Shown piece by piece: positions 56,205 through 64,000 of a DNA stretch of 64,000 nucleotides. The stretch is from contig CAYJMQ010000003.1 in NCBI GenBank assembly GCA_964371555.1, positions 6,537 to 70,536 on the forward strand. The letters are read 5' to 3'. Below the pieces are notes generated by a model, which saw only the letters and a program-made list of their open reading frames with translations, had not been told where the DNA came from and did not search any database. Within the stretch, counting starts at the first letter, position 1. The number at the start of each line of letters is the position of its first letter. The translations under genes were made by a program, and so were the position numbers. This DNA is from CAYJMQ01 sp964371555. Lineage in GTDB: Bacteria; Bdellovibrionota; JACOXK01; 2-02-FULL-40-11.

Positions 56205-57299
56205 CGGATGATAAGGATGATCGAGGCCGAATTCGAGGCCGGCCTTGTTTTGAGTGGAAAGAATGGCGATGGCGCGGAAATTAAACGGGAAAAATATCCG
56301 GCGTTCGTAGAGCTCGACAGAGAGTTTTCCATTTAAGGTTTCATAGTCATGGAAAATATTTCCATCTGGCGTGGGGAACTCAAGATCCATCATCTGTTTC
56401 GGATCTGCGGCCGCGTGGACGAGGAGTTTATACCGTAAATTTTGGGCTCTAATCGACCATGAGCCGAGATCCATCTCATATTCAAAAAGATATTTTGGCT
56501 CATTGGAACGAAATTCGTAAAGTTTCCCTTCATGATGGAGCGCCAGAAGTATTGCTGTAATTGGAATTTTTATTCCATTAGACATGGTTACCTCTCCCCC
56601 GCCGCCGACAAATGAGCTCTCGCTGTTTTCGTCAAAAGAATTTGCATTGAGCCAGAACCACCATTGTGGGAACGCGCGCCCCCAGTTGTGATCCTGATAG
56701 CCATCTGCTTTGTCAAAATGATAAGTTCTGCTATCTATGGTCAATATTCCAGAATATAGGGCATCCATCTGGGCAGGGTACCAGTAGATATTAAAAAGGG
56801 AGGGGAAAAGAAATGTCCATCCGAGCGCATGCCAGCCTTTCTTTTTATCAATAGAAAAAGAAAAGCTGACCGAATGGCCTTTGTCTTCAAAGGAGGCCGA
56901 AATCATCTTTTCTGTGGCAGAATGAGCGCCAATGCGTGTTGAGAGGAGATCATACCGGGATTCAAATTCGGTGACGGGGTAGGAGGCATTGAGGATCATT
57001 TTTTGATGGAAGTCGCCAAAACTGATAAAAGCCCTTGAGTTTTCGGATACCCCTTCTTTATCCCAGGGGTTTACGATTCCATAGCAGAAATAAAAGCTTT
57101 GGTTTGTCTCAGGGTGAATGACCTTGTAGTACCACCATTCGTACCAATTACCTTTGTCGGTTTTGTTTGTGTTGCGATTCTGTCGGTTCCACTGATAGCT
57201 GTTGTAAAGGTCAATGTTATCCAACAGAGAAGAGGGGAGAGACGCGGCATTCAGAGGAGTAAACGATAGCGCGAGCAAAGACATTCCGATCAGTCTCAT
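56175..57299 (-). CDS. Exported tocopherol-cyclase-like protein
   Basis: 374 residues with a signal peptide (about 1-18). GYQDHNWGRAFPQWWFWLNANSF (shown in part as DHNWGRAFPQWWFW) matches the hallmark of the tocopherol cyclase family, and WYEWWYYKV near residue 53 fits the lipocalin-like CrtC/AttH fold. Bacteria outside the cyanobacteria rarely make tocopherol, so it more likely binds or modifies another isoprenoid or lipid in the periplasm. Downstream of the DUF1646-like gene by 19 bases. Confidence 0.72.
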   Translation of the reverse strand: MRLIGMSLLALSFTPLNAASLPSSLLDNIDLYNSYQWNRQNRNTNKTDKGNWYEWWYYKVIHPETNQSFYFCYGIVNPWDKEGVSENSRAFISFGDFHQKMILNASYPVTEFESRYDLLSTRIGAHSATEKMISASFEDKGHSVSFSFSIDKKKGWHALGWTFLFPSLFNIYWYPAQMDALYSGILTIDSRTYHFDKADGYQDHNWGRAFPQWWFWLNANSFDENSESSFVGGGGEVTMSNGIKIPITAILLALHHEGKLYEFRSNEPKYLFEYEMDLGSWSIRAQNLRYKLLVHAAADPKQMMDLEFPTPDGNIFHDYETLNGKLSVELYERRIFFPFNFRAIAILSTQNKAGLEFGLDHPYHPSAKISGSIE

Positions 57300-57318
57300 T
57301 AAAAAGAGAGTAGCATAA

Positions 57319-58353
57319 TTAAAAAACTTCCAGAATGCAAAAATAGACGATCATCATGAAAAGCCCCACGGGAACGCCGATTCTCGCCCACTCCCTGCTT
57401 GTGATTTTGAGTTTGTTTGCGGCAATAATGTTTGGAATATTGCCGGGGATGAGCATTCCACCGCTGATTAAAAGCGCCATAAGAATCGATTTCATTTGTT
57501 CAGCGGAAAGAGAGGGGCTGATTTCCGCGGCGGCGAGTGTCGCGTTATCCAAAATCGCAGAAAGCATATTTATCCAAAATAAAATTCCGCTTGAAAGGGT
57601 AATCAAATAGGTATCGATGAGCGGCTTAAACCCTCCCCCCAGAAAAATGAGGGCCATCACGAAGAAATAGACTTTCAAAGCCCGTATAAACACCTCTTTG
57701 GCTGAATCTTCGCTTTTCCACAAAACCCTCTCCTCTTTGGCGCTTTTTCTTTTATGAAACCAAACGGCGAATAGCCCAAGAGCGAAGACCGCGGGAATGA
57801 TGAGGTATGAAAAATTTCTAAGAAGATACCAGAAATCAGCATCCCTTTTTGCGACAACAATCGTACTTAGCGGTTCCCCGATGGGTGTCAGGGCCGCGCC
57901 GAAGCCGATTGAAAAACAGGCAATGACGGTAATCTGAATCATCTGTTGTCTGGGCACTTTTAAAAGAAGAATAAATTCGACGAGAATTAAAGAGGCGATA
58001 ATCGCCGTGATGGCGCTTGAAACAAGACCCAAAAGCACAATGAGGAAAAAAACAAAAAGATTGGCCGGCATGATCGTTAAAATGTGGGAGACCCCCGTTT
58101 CTAATTTTTTTCTCCCCCATTTGAAAGCCAATCCCGCCAAAAACACGGTAATGGTGATTGGAATTGGCTCCGTCAGCGCTTCGTGAATAATCTCTTTGCT
58201 CCAGAGCTTTGAAATCGTCAGAGCCAATATCCCCATCACAAAAAGAAAGAGCTCCAGATTATGTTCGATTTTTTTAGATGATAAAGGGAGAATAAAAACG
58301 AGAAGTAAAATAAGAATGAGCCCCCACTCAAAGATTTTTAAAGAGAGGAACAT
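57319..58353 (-). CDS. DUF1646-type putative cation transporter
   Basis: 344 residues, about ten membrane helices. Seen: NLELFLFVMGILALTIS, EALTEPIPITITVFLAGLAFK, GLVSSAITAIIASLILVEFIL, ACFSIGFGAALTPIGEPLSTI and a late MLSAILDNATLAAAEI. The twin helical-hairpin motifs (TPIGEP and DNATL) recall the ion transporter superfamily of Na/H antiporters such as NhaD. It lies near mgtE and a cation ATPase. Ion and direction are unknown. Confidence 0.78.
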   Translation of the reverse strand: MFLSLKIFEWGLILILLLVFILPLSSKKIEHNLELFLFVMGILALTISKLWSKEIIHEALTEPIPITITVFLAGLAFKWGRKKLETGVSHILTIMPANLFVFFLIVLLGLVSSAITAIIASLILVEFILLLKVPRQQMIQITVIACFSIGFGAALTPIGEPLSTIVVAKRDADFWYLLRNFSYLIIPAVFALGLFAVWFHKRKSAKEERVLWKSEDSAKEVFIRALKVYFFVMALIFLGGGFKPLIDTYLITLSSGILFWINMLSAILDNATLAAAEISPSLSAEQMKSILMALLISGGMLIPGNIPNIIAANKLKITSREWARIGVPVGLFMMIVYFCILEVF

Positions 58354-58359
58354 GTCTTA

Positions 58360-58388
58360 TTTATAGAGATCGCTTCATGAAAATGCAA
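58360..58388 (-). promoter_or_regulatory. Promoter of the DUF1646-like gene, start site at the ATG
   Basis: On the reverse strand TTGCAT (58388-58383), 17 bases, TATAAA (58365-58360). The hexamer ends 7 bases before the A of the ATG at 58353. Confidence 0.4.
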
Positions 58389-58518
58389 GCCGAAAGCCCC
58401 TTTTCTTCGGTATTGGGCGTGCGGTGTAAAAAATTCTTGAAGTGTATTTTTTAAAGTGTTTAAAGGAATATGTCGATAGAAAATAAGAGGAGACCTGTTT
58501 TTTTAAGGATGTAAGTCT

Positions 58519-59868
58519 GTGGTTCAAAATAATGTTTTACTCAATATTATCCTAAAACTTCTTCGCGTGGGGGCTTCGGATAAGCTCGAGAAGATTCTTA
58601 AAACCTCTTCCCCTGAAGAAATTCGATTGATCCTTCGCGAGCTCGATTTGAGACAGAAGAGTATTTTTTTGAGTCTCTTATTCGATGCCAAGATGGCAGT
58701 TCATACCATTCGCGATTTTTCAACAGATCTGATCAGAGAAATTTTTAGCGATATCCCGCTTGAGCTTCTTCTTGAAACAGTCAATCGGCTCCAGCCGGAT
58801 GATCTTGCCGATCTCGTGCCGAAGCTATCTCAGCAACAATCGGCATCGATTCTCCAAAAGTTGGATCCTGCGAAGAAAATCGAGATATCGAAGCTTCTCG
58901 CTTACCCCAAAGACTCTGCCGGCGGGATTATGAATACCAATGTCTTTTATCTTGCAGAGACGGCGACTGTGAATGAGGCTATTGAATTGATCCGGACAAA
59001 AAAGCAGCTGGAAATTATCTTCTATTTGTATGTTGTTGACGATGAAAAACACCTTGTCGGTATTGTCTCTTTGAGACAGCTCATCATATCGGCCGCCAAT
59101 GCCATCCTGAAAGATGTGATGAATATGAATGTGATTCAGATTGGGGCGAATCAATCTCAAAATGAGGTTGCGCAGATGATCGCAAGATATAATTTTTTGG
59201 CTATTCCCATTGTCGATGAAGAAAAGAGGCTGGTTGGCGTTGTTTCCGTTGATGATGTGATTGATGTCATTCAGGAAGAGGCAACCGAAGATCTTTACCG
59301 GATGGCCGGACTTGAAAAAGATGAACGTGTCTTTACGCCGGTTGGGCAGTCGGTTCAAAAACGCGCCCCCTGGCTTGTGATCAACCTGGCAACGGCTATT
59401 TTGGCGTCTTGGGTGGTCAGCCTTTTTGAAGGGACAATCCAGAAGATGGTTCTTTTGGCAACCTTTCTTCCGATTGTTGCCGGCATGGGAGGGAATGCGG
59501 GGGTTCAGACGCTCACGATTATGGTGCGGGGACTGGCATTGGGAGAGATCGCCTTTAAAGATATTCGGCGCGCGCTGAGAAAGGAAGTTCTTGTCGGGGT
59601 TTCCAATGGCTTGATTACAGGGCTCATCATGGCTGTCGTCGCTTGTTTTTGGAGGGGGATGCCAATACTGGGTGTCGTGTTGATGCTTGCGATGATCGGG
59701 AATCTTTTTGTATCGGGCGCCGTCGGTGTTCTCGTCCCGCTGGGGCTAAAAGCCTTGAAGATCGATCCGGCCGTTGCCTCAACCGTTGTGGTGACGACGT
59801 TTACCGACTGTTTCGGTTTTTTCTTCTTCCTTGGGCTTGCTTCTCTTCTTCTTAGCTATTTCCTCTGA
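58519..59868 (+). CDS. mgtE: Magnesium transporter MgtE
   Basis: 449 residues from a GTG with AAGGA upstream. Superhelical N domain (1 to about 130: LELLLETVNRLQPDDLADLVPKL in part), two CBS domains (about 135-255: YPKDSAGGIMNT, IPIVDEEKRLVGVVSVDD), a connecting helix, and five helices (about 285-449) with the channel motif GNAGVQTLTIMVRGLALGE. It is a Mg2+-gated Mg2+ channel. The 165-base leader shows no M-box. Its end overlaps the convergent ATPase gene by 17 bases. Confidence 0.96.
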   Translation: MVQNNVLLNIILKLLRVGASDKLEKILKTSSPEEIRLILRELDLRQKSIFLSLLFDAKMAVHTIRDFSTDLIREIFSDIPLELLLETVNRLQPDDLADLVPKLSQQQSASILQKLDPAKKIEISKLLAYPKDSAGGIMNTNVFYLAETATVNEAIELIRTKKQLEIIFYLYVVDDEKHLVGIVSLRQLIISAANAILKDVMNMNVIQIGANQSQNEVAQMIARYNFLAIPIVDEEKRLVGVVSVDDVIDVIQEEATEDLYRMAGLEKDERVFTPVGQSVQKRAPWLVINLATAILASWVVSLFEGTIQKMVLLATFLPIVAGMGGNAGVQTLTIMVRGLALGEIAFKDIRRALRKEVLVGVSNGLITGLIMAVVACFWRGMPILGVVLMLAMIGNLFVSGAVGVLVPLGLKALKIDPAVASTVVVTTFTDCFGFFFFLGLASLLLSYFL

Positions 59869-62563
59869 ACCATTTTTGAATTTCAGCGGACGCAATAATT
59901 AAAAGAGAGGCGGCGGCGGCATAAATCCAGTCTCTGGCGGCCAGGGATTCCAGTTCGAATGCCTCGCTCAAGGTCGGCGTATAAATGCTCAAGACGAGAA
60001 GAAATAAAGAAACAAAATTTGCGAAGATCAAATAGGGATTTGTCAGGGGGCCGGCCACGAACATCGATTTTCGACTATTCTGGCAGTTAAAAGAATGAAG
60101 CAGTTGAACCAGCACAAGCGTTGTAAATGCCATCGTCTGGGCTTTTCTCAAGGATGAATCAAAGCCATAGAGCTCGAGTGAAAAAATTCCAAGGGTGATG
60201 ATAGACATGATAAAGCCATGGAACAAAATGTCATTGACGAGCTGTTTTGTAAAAATAGGCTCCAGCGGCCGGCGGGGGGGGCGCTTCATAATATCTTGCG
60301 GGGGGGGATCGACTCCCAGCGCCAGAGCCGGAGGGGTGTCGGTTACGAGGTTTAACCAGAGGATTTGAATCGGCAGAAACGGAAGCGGAAAACCGAAGAG
60401 CGTTGCGAAAAGCATGACAAAAATTTCACCGATGTTGCACGAGAGAAGATAACGGATAAATTTTAAGATGTTGTCATAGATGGTTCGCCCTTCTTCGATC
60501 GCTGAAACAATCGTTGCGAAATTGTCATCCGCGAGCACGATATCGGCCGCCTCTTTTGCAACATCGGTTCCTGTTTTTCCCATTGCAATTCCGATATTGG
60601 CGCGTTTGATGGCGGGGGCGTCATTCACACCGTCGCCTGTCATCGCAACGATTTCTCCACGACGTTTGAGGCTTTCTACGATTTTGAGTTTAAAGTGAGG
60701 AGAGATGCGGGAAAAGATGCGGTAGCTTCCAAGTTCGCGGTCAAATTCATCATTGGAGAGGGGGAGCGCTTCGAGTTTTGAGCTATTTGCCACAGCCTGC
60801 TCATTTTTAACCATATTGAGCTGCTTTGCGATGTAATAGGCGGTGTGTTGATGATCCCCTGTCAGCATGAGGATTTTAATTCCGGCTTCCTGGCATTTTT
60901 GGATAGAGCTTTGGGCCTCTTTCCGGATCGGATCTGCCAAGGCGATAAATCCCAAAAAAATTAAATGATGTTCGTTTTGAAACGCGTCTTGTTCCACCTC
61001 GGTCGGGGCAAGATCGCGATAGGCAATTGCAAGAATACGGAATCCTTTGCCAGCAAAAAAAGTGATTTTTTTTCGGATTTCCTGCTTTCGTTCTTCCGTA
61101 AGCGTTTGGATTTCATCTGAAATACGCTCCCGATCAACGATTTTTAGAATTTGTTCTGGCGCTCCTTTGGTCAAAATCGAAATCTCGCCTGTGGATGAGC
61201 GATGGATTTTACTCATGCATTTTCGTTTCGTGTCGAAAGGGGCTTCCTTCATGAACGGGTATTCTTCAAGAAGCTTTTCCGGGAAATAGTTTGCCTTTGC
61301 TGAGAGAATGAGAAGCGCCCCCTCCGTCGGATCGCCAAAAATTTCCCATTTTTTATTTTTTTCCTGAAGGGCGGCGTTATTACAGAGCGCAGATATCGTT
61401 AAAAGCAGTTTTAATTCGTTCGGATAGTCAGCAATGGGAGATCCGTTCTGAAGGAATGAGCCTTTCAGCTCATTGGCGGAACCGGTTACCTCGATGTAAG
61501 AATTGTTTATCTCCACAAATTGAGCCATCATGTTTCCTTCTGTCAGCGTTCCGGTTTTATCTGAACAGATTGTTGTTACCGAACCGAGTGTTTCAACGGC
61601 CGGAAGCCGCCGGATAATCGCTTTTTTTCGTGCCATTCGTTTGACTCCCAAAGCGAGCGCGATGGTAACAACCGCAACGAGTCCTTCCGGGATGCAGGCA
61701 ATCGCAAGAACAATCGCCGTTTTAATCATCATAAAGGTCGGCACCCCTCTTAAAATGCCGATGGTGGCCACAAGAAGGCAGAGAATAATTGTTGCCATGA
61801 CAAGATTTTTCCCGAGTCCCTTGAGTCGTCGTTCAAGGGGGGTCGGCTTATCGGTGATCTCCTGAATCAGATGGGCAATGCGCCCCAGTTCGGTCTGAGG
61901 ACCTGTTGAAGTGACAATGACCTTGCCATGTCCGCGGGCAACCGTTGAGCCCCGCCAAACCATATTGGTGAGATCCCCCAAATTTGGGCGCTTATCAGGA
62001 AGCGGGTGCAGAGATTTTTCGATCGGCTGGGATTCACCGGTAAGAAACGATTCCTGGGCAGCAAGATTTACAACCTCGCAGAGCCTGCCATCGGCCTGGA
62101 TAATATCCCCCTCTTCAATAATGAGAATGTCACCTGGGACAATCTGGCTCGAGGGAATCAGTTTATAGCGCCCATCCCGAATGACTTTTGCCGTTGGAGA
62201 AGCGCTCTGTTTGAGAGATGCGATGGTAATTTCGGCCTGATACTCATTTAAAAATCCGAGAAGTATATTGATGACAACGACGGCCAGGATAATTACGGCA
62301 TCTTTAATATCCTGAATGAGAAATGAGACGAGACTGACGGCAATGAGGACAAGCACCATGAAATCTTTCAACTGTTTGAAAAAAAGCGTGATTACAGTCA
62401 GTCTTTTTTTGGAGGGGAGTGTATTGGGGCCGATCTCCGAAAGGCGCCGCAAAGCTTCAGATTCGGCCAGGCCATTTTCCAGATCCGATCTTAATTCTTC
62501 AATAACCTGACCGGCTTTTTTATGATAGGGCTTGTCGTCAAACGCGAGCGAGGGAGGTTTCAT
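59852..62563 (-). CDS. P2-type cation-transporting ATPase (Ca2+-ATPase-like)
   Basis: 903 residues. N-terminal cation ATPase domain with SEIGPNTLPSKKR, ten helices, the phosphorylation motif CSDKTGTLTEGNM, nucleotide site KGAPE, hinge TGDGVNDAPAIKRANIGIAMG, and PEGL in ACIPEGLVAVVTIALALG typical of P2A/P2B pumps. The C-terminal NLVTDTPPALALG segment fits SERCA-like enzymes. It probably exports Ca2+, but Mn2+ or Na+ cannot be excluded. Its start abuts the stop of the exonuclease gene. Confidence 0.93.
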   Translation of the reverse strand: MKPPSLAFDDKPYHKKAGQVIEELRSDLENGLAESEALRRLSEIGPNTLPSKKRLTVITLFFKQLKDFMVLVLIAVSLVSFLIQDIKDAVIILAVVVINILLGFLNEYQAEITIASLKQSASPTAKVIRDGRYKLIPSSQIVPGDILIIEEGDIIQADGRLCEVVNLAAQESFLTGESQPIEKSLHPLPDKRPNLGDLTNMVWRGSTVARGHGKVIVTSTGPQTELGRIAHLIQEITDKPTPLERRLKGLGKNLVMATIILCLLVATIGILRGVPTFMMIKTAIVLAIACIPEGLVAVVTIALALGVKRMARKKAIIRRLPAVETLGSVTTICSDKTGTLTEGNMMAQFVEINNSYIEVTGSANELKGSFLQNGSPIADYPNELKLLLTISALCNNAALQEKNKKWEIFGDPTEGALLILSAKANYFPEKLLEEYPFMKEAPFDTKRKCMSKIHRSSTGEISILTKGAPEQILKIVDRERISDEIQTLTEERKQEIRKKITFFAGKGFRILAIAYRDLAPTEVEQDAFQNEHHLIFLGFIALADPIRKEAQSSIQKCQEAGIKILMLTGDHQHTAYYIAKQLNMVKNEQAVANSSKLEALPLSNDEFDRELGSYRIFSRISPHFKLKIVESLKRRGEIVAMTGDGVNDAPAIKRANIGIAMGKTGTDVAKEAADIVLADDNFATIVSAIEEGRTIYDNILKFIRYLLSCNIGEIFVMLFATLFGFPLPFLPIQILWLNLVTDTPPALALGVDPPPQDIMKRPPRRPLEPIFTKQLVNDILFHGFIMSIITLGIFSLELYGFDSSLRKAQTMAFTTLVLVQLLHSFNCQNSRKSMFVAGPLTNPYLIFANFVSLFLLVLSIYTPTLSEAFELESLAARDWIYAAAASLLIIASAEIQKWFRGNS

Positions 62564-63196
62564 CTATAATAGGCTGAGCGACTCCATCGGCATTTCATAA
62601 CTCAATTTTGGCGGATGCAAAATGGATGCGCGAATATGATGCAGCGTTGCGCTGTTTTTTCGTTTGAGGATTTTTAAAAATTCGGTAAAGATTTTTCCCG
62701 TGATTGCGCAATCGCCAAGCGATCTATGCCTCGACTTTTCGGGGACAATTCCAAAACGCTGCGCAATGGCGTCCAGATTATGGCTTTTTTCATAAGAAAA
62801 GAGTGTTCTTGACAGCTGAAGGGTGTCAATACAGGGATTCGTAAATGTGAGCTGCGGGAAGCGCTTTAAATTGTTTGTAATAAAATCGAGATCGAACCCG
62901 GCATTGTGCGCGATCAGGATTTTAGCGCCGAGGAAGCGAATAAATTTGGGAAAAATCTCTTCCAGCGTTGGCTGGCCTTCCAGATCTTTATCGCTAATCC
63001 CGTTTATCGCTTTTGCCTGTTCCGGAATTTTTTTTTGAATATCGATCAGCGAATGAAAGGTCTCGCCAGTCGGCTCGATGCCCCGCAATTTGATCGCGCC
63101 AATCTCTATGATTTCAGCCCCCTCATCCGGGTTCAGGCCTGTTGTCTCAAAATCGAAGATGATATATTCCAGTTCGTAGAGCGACACTTTGGCCAT
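62564..63196 (-). CDS. DnaQ-like 3'-5' exonuclease
   Basis: 210 residues, DEDDh exonuclease. Exo I IIFDFETTGLNPDEGAEIIEIG (core DFETTG), Exo II IAHNAGFDLDFI, Exo III HRSLGDCAIT with the catalytic His. It resembles the exonuclease of PolC or stand-alone epsilon-like proteins rather than the canonical dnaQ. AGGAC precedes the ATG. It is the first gene of a two-gene unit with the cation ATPase, an unrelated function. Confidence 0.92.
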   Translation of the reverse strand: MAKVSLYELEYIIFDFETTGLNPDEGAEIIEIGAIKLRGIEPTGETFHSLIDIQKKIPEQAKAINGISDKDLEGQPTLEEIFPKFIRFLGAKILIAHNAGFDLDFITNNLKRFPQLTFTNPCIDTLQLSRTLFSYEKSHNLDAIAQRFGIVPEKSRHRSLGDCAITGKIFTEFLKILKRKNSATLHHIRASILHPPKLSYEMPMESLSLL

Positions 63197-63299
63197 GTCC
63201 TGAAATCGTAACGGTAAATAAAAGAGGAGACAAGGGTTTTTTACAGGGGTTTATTAATCCATCTTTTTCTATAAACCATGCTGATGAAAATCGCGATGG

Positions 63300-63686
63300 T
63301 CATTTATTTTCTATAGAAGCTTTTATGCAGCTCAAAATCAAAGGTGCATCCGATTCTGGGAAAAGAATTGTCGGTTCAAAACTTTTTTCACATTTTCCGA
63401 TACATGTATTTGGGCTTCGATCAAATAAATGTGGCGGATACTGATAAATTTTTACCGTCGCACCAGATGCCTCATCAACAAGTGCTTCTACCAGAGGGCT
63501 AATAAGAGTCACTCCTTTTTTGTCTTTACAAGCGTCTAAGATTTCGAAGACCCGAGAGCCATTTTCGCGAAGAATTTGTACTGTTGATCTACTTTCGGCT
63601 GTAGCATTGTGGTGAAGATTCCAAACCAACGATAAACCTAACATGAAGCATGTCGAAAGTACTGAAAGTTTAATTTTACTGATCAT
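63300..63686 (-). CDS. Small exported protein of unknown function
   Basis: 128 residues from the ATG at 63686, chosen because GGAGG lies 8 bases upstream and a signal peptide follows (ISKIKLSVLSTCFMLGLSLVW); an earlier in-frame ATG at 63737 adds 17 basic residues. The mature part has four cysteines (DACKDK, NTCIGKCEKS, LSCIKAS) that could form two disulfides. I recognise no family. No partner gene is adjacent. Confidence 0.7.
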   Translation of the reverse strand: MISKIKLSVLSTCFMLGLSLVWNLHHNATAESRSTVQILRENGSRVFEILDACKDKKGVTLISPLVEALVDEASGATVKIYQYPPHLFDRSPNTCIGKCEKSFEPTILFPESDAPLILSCIKASIENK

Positions 63687-63769
63687 TTTTTGCCTCCTTA
63701 TAGTGAAGTCTATAATACGGCGTAGAAATGTTGTCAATTAGTTTATGATACAGGATTTTTCAACCGCAA

Positions 63770-63792
63770 GCTCATTTCCGAAGGAAATGAGC
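63770..63792. other. 10-bp hairpin with GAA loop
   Basis: GCTCATTTCC (63770-63779) and GGAAATGAGC (63783-63792) pair perfectly. The 314-base stretch 63687-64000 has no gene I trust; it holds this hairpin and another at 63910-63930. Confidence 0.55.
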
Positions 63793-63909
63793 GCGCAGTA
63801 CAATCATAAGGTAGAAAAAAAGAGCTGGAAATTCATTTCATTGGCCATTGGTAACCTTTCCCCTTTCTCTTTTTCAATCAGAAAGTGTCAGATTAAGTCG
63901 AGACTACTT

Positions 63910-63930
63910 CAGATAACCAAAGGTTATCTG
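63910..63930. other. 9-bp hairpin with AAA loop
   Basis: CAGATAACC (63910-63918) and GGTTATCTG (63922-63930) pair perfectly around AAA. Like the hairpin at 63770 it has a CC-loop-GG apex and no T run. Confidence 0.5.
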
Positions 63931-64000
63931 CGCTCTCCATCTGTTGTGTTCGCCACAAAGAATCCGTAAGTTTTCTTCCGATGATTTTCCCCCAAGCGCC

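Noticed and set aside
58354..58518. M-box type riboswitch upstream of mgtE
   Set aside because: The leader is long enough but I see none of the conserved M-box core, only a weak CCGAA/TTCGG pairing.
63745..63969. 74-codon open frame on the plus strand
   Set aside because: It runs through two perfect hairpins, has no ribosome-binding site and no recognisable protein features.

Overview
This window is a compact, almost fully coding piece of a Gram-negative chromosome. The evidence for an outer membrane is LPS and Kdo genes (kdsA, kdsD, LptC/LptA-type and lptB), a LolA-type carrier, rml dTDP-rhamnose genes and a beta-barrel-like protein. Together with LL-diaminopimelate aminotransferase (dapL), sigma-54 (rpoN), an NtrC-type two-component pair and selA, this fits an uncultured deltaproteobacteria-like lineage. 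That placement is inference; there is no rRNA or tRNA gene in the window to test it.

Layout. 1-5.0 kb: surface polysaccharide genes (epimerase fragment, WecA/MraY-type transferase, GT4 glycosyltransferase, nucleotide-sugar dehydrogenase) and an LhgO-type oxidase. 5.0-9.3 kb: reverse-strand lysine/DAP operon (LptM-like lipoprotein, dapF, dapA, dapB, dapL, folK). 9.3-14 kb: LolA-like protein, cold-shock protein, rmlACBD. 14-20.7 kb: secreted phospholipase C/nuclease-like protein, RodZ-like protein, polyprenol kinase-like protein, selA, secreted serine protease, pyruvate kinase. 20.7-25.4 kb: glutamate dehydrogenase in one operon with a histidine kinase and a sigma-54 activator. 25.4-27 kb: a small accessory island with palindromic repeats, a possible group II intron remnant, a toxin-antitoxin pair and a VOC protein. 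27-35.2 kb: mtnP, a PfkB kinase, an outer-membrane-like protein, a thioredoxin-fold protein, an MDR dehydrogenase, pyrG, kdsA, kdsD. 35.3-38.5 kb: two adjacent paralogous exported proteins of unknown family. 38.6-43 kb: an LptC-LptA-like fusion, lptB, rpoN, hpf, rapZ. 43-50 kb: metK, ahcY, clpP, clpX, lon. 50-58.4 kb: panD, a spermidine-synthase-like membrane protein, an exported Pcm, an ABC-2 exporter, an M20 peptidase, a tocopherol-cyclase-like protein, a DUF1646-like transporter. 58.5-64 kb: mgtE, a P2-type cation ATPase, a DnaQ-like exonuclease, a small exported protein.

The most unusual signals are four. (1) At about a dozen genes a -10-like hexamer ends only 7-10 bases before the ATG, suggesting frequent leaderless transcripts. 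(2) A perfect -24/-12 sigma-54 promoter precedes the operon that encodes sigma-54 itself. (3) A tandem pair of uncharacterised cysteine-containing exported paralogs sits where kdsC might be expected. (4) Short in-frame repeats occur inside conserved proteins, including one 15-base unit shared by two unrelated genes. Many genes also contain G or C runs of 8-10 bases, and convergent neighbours overlap at their 3' ends repeatedly.
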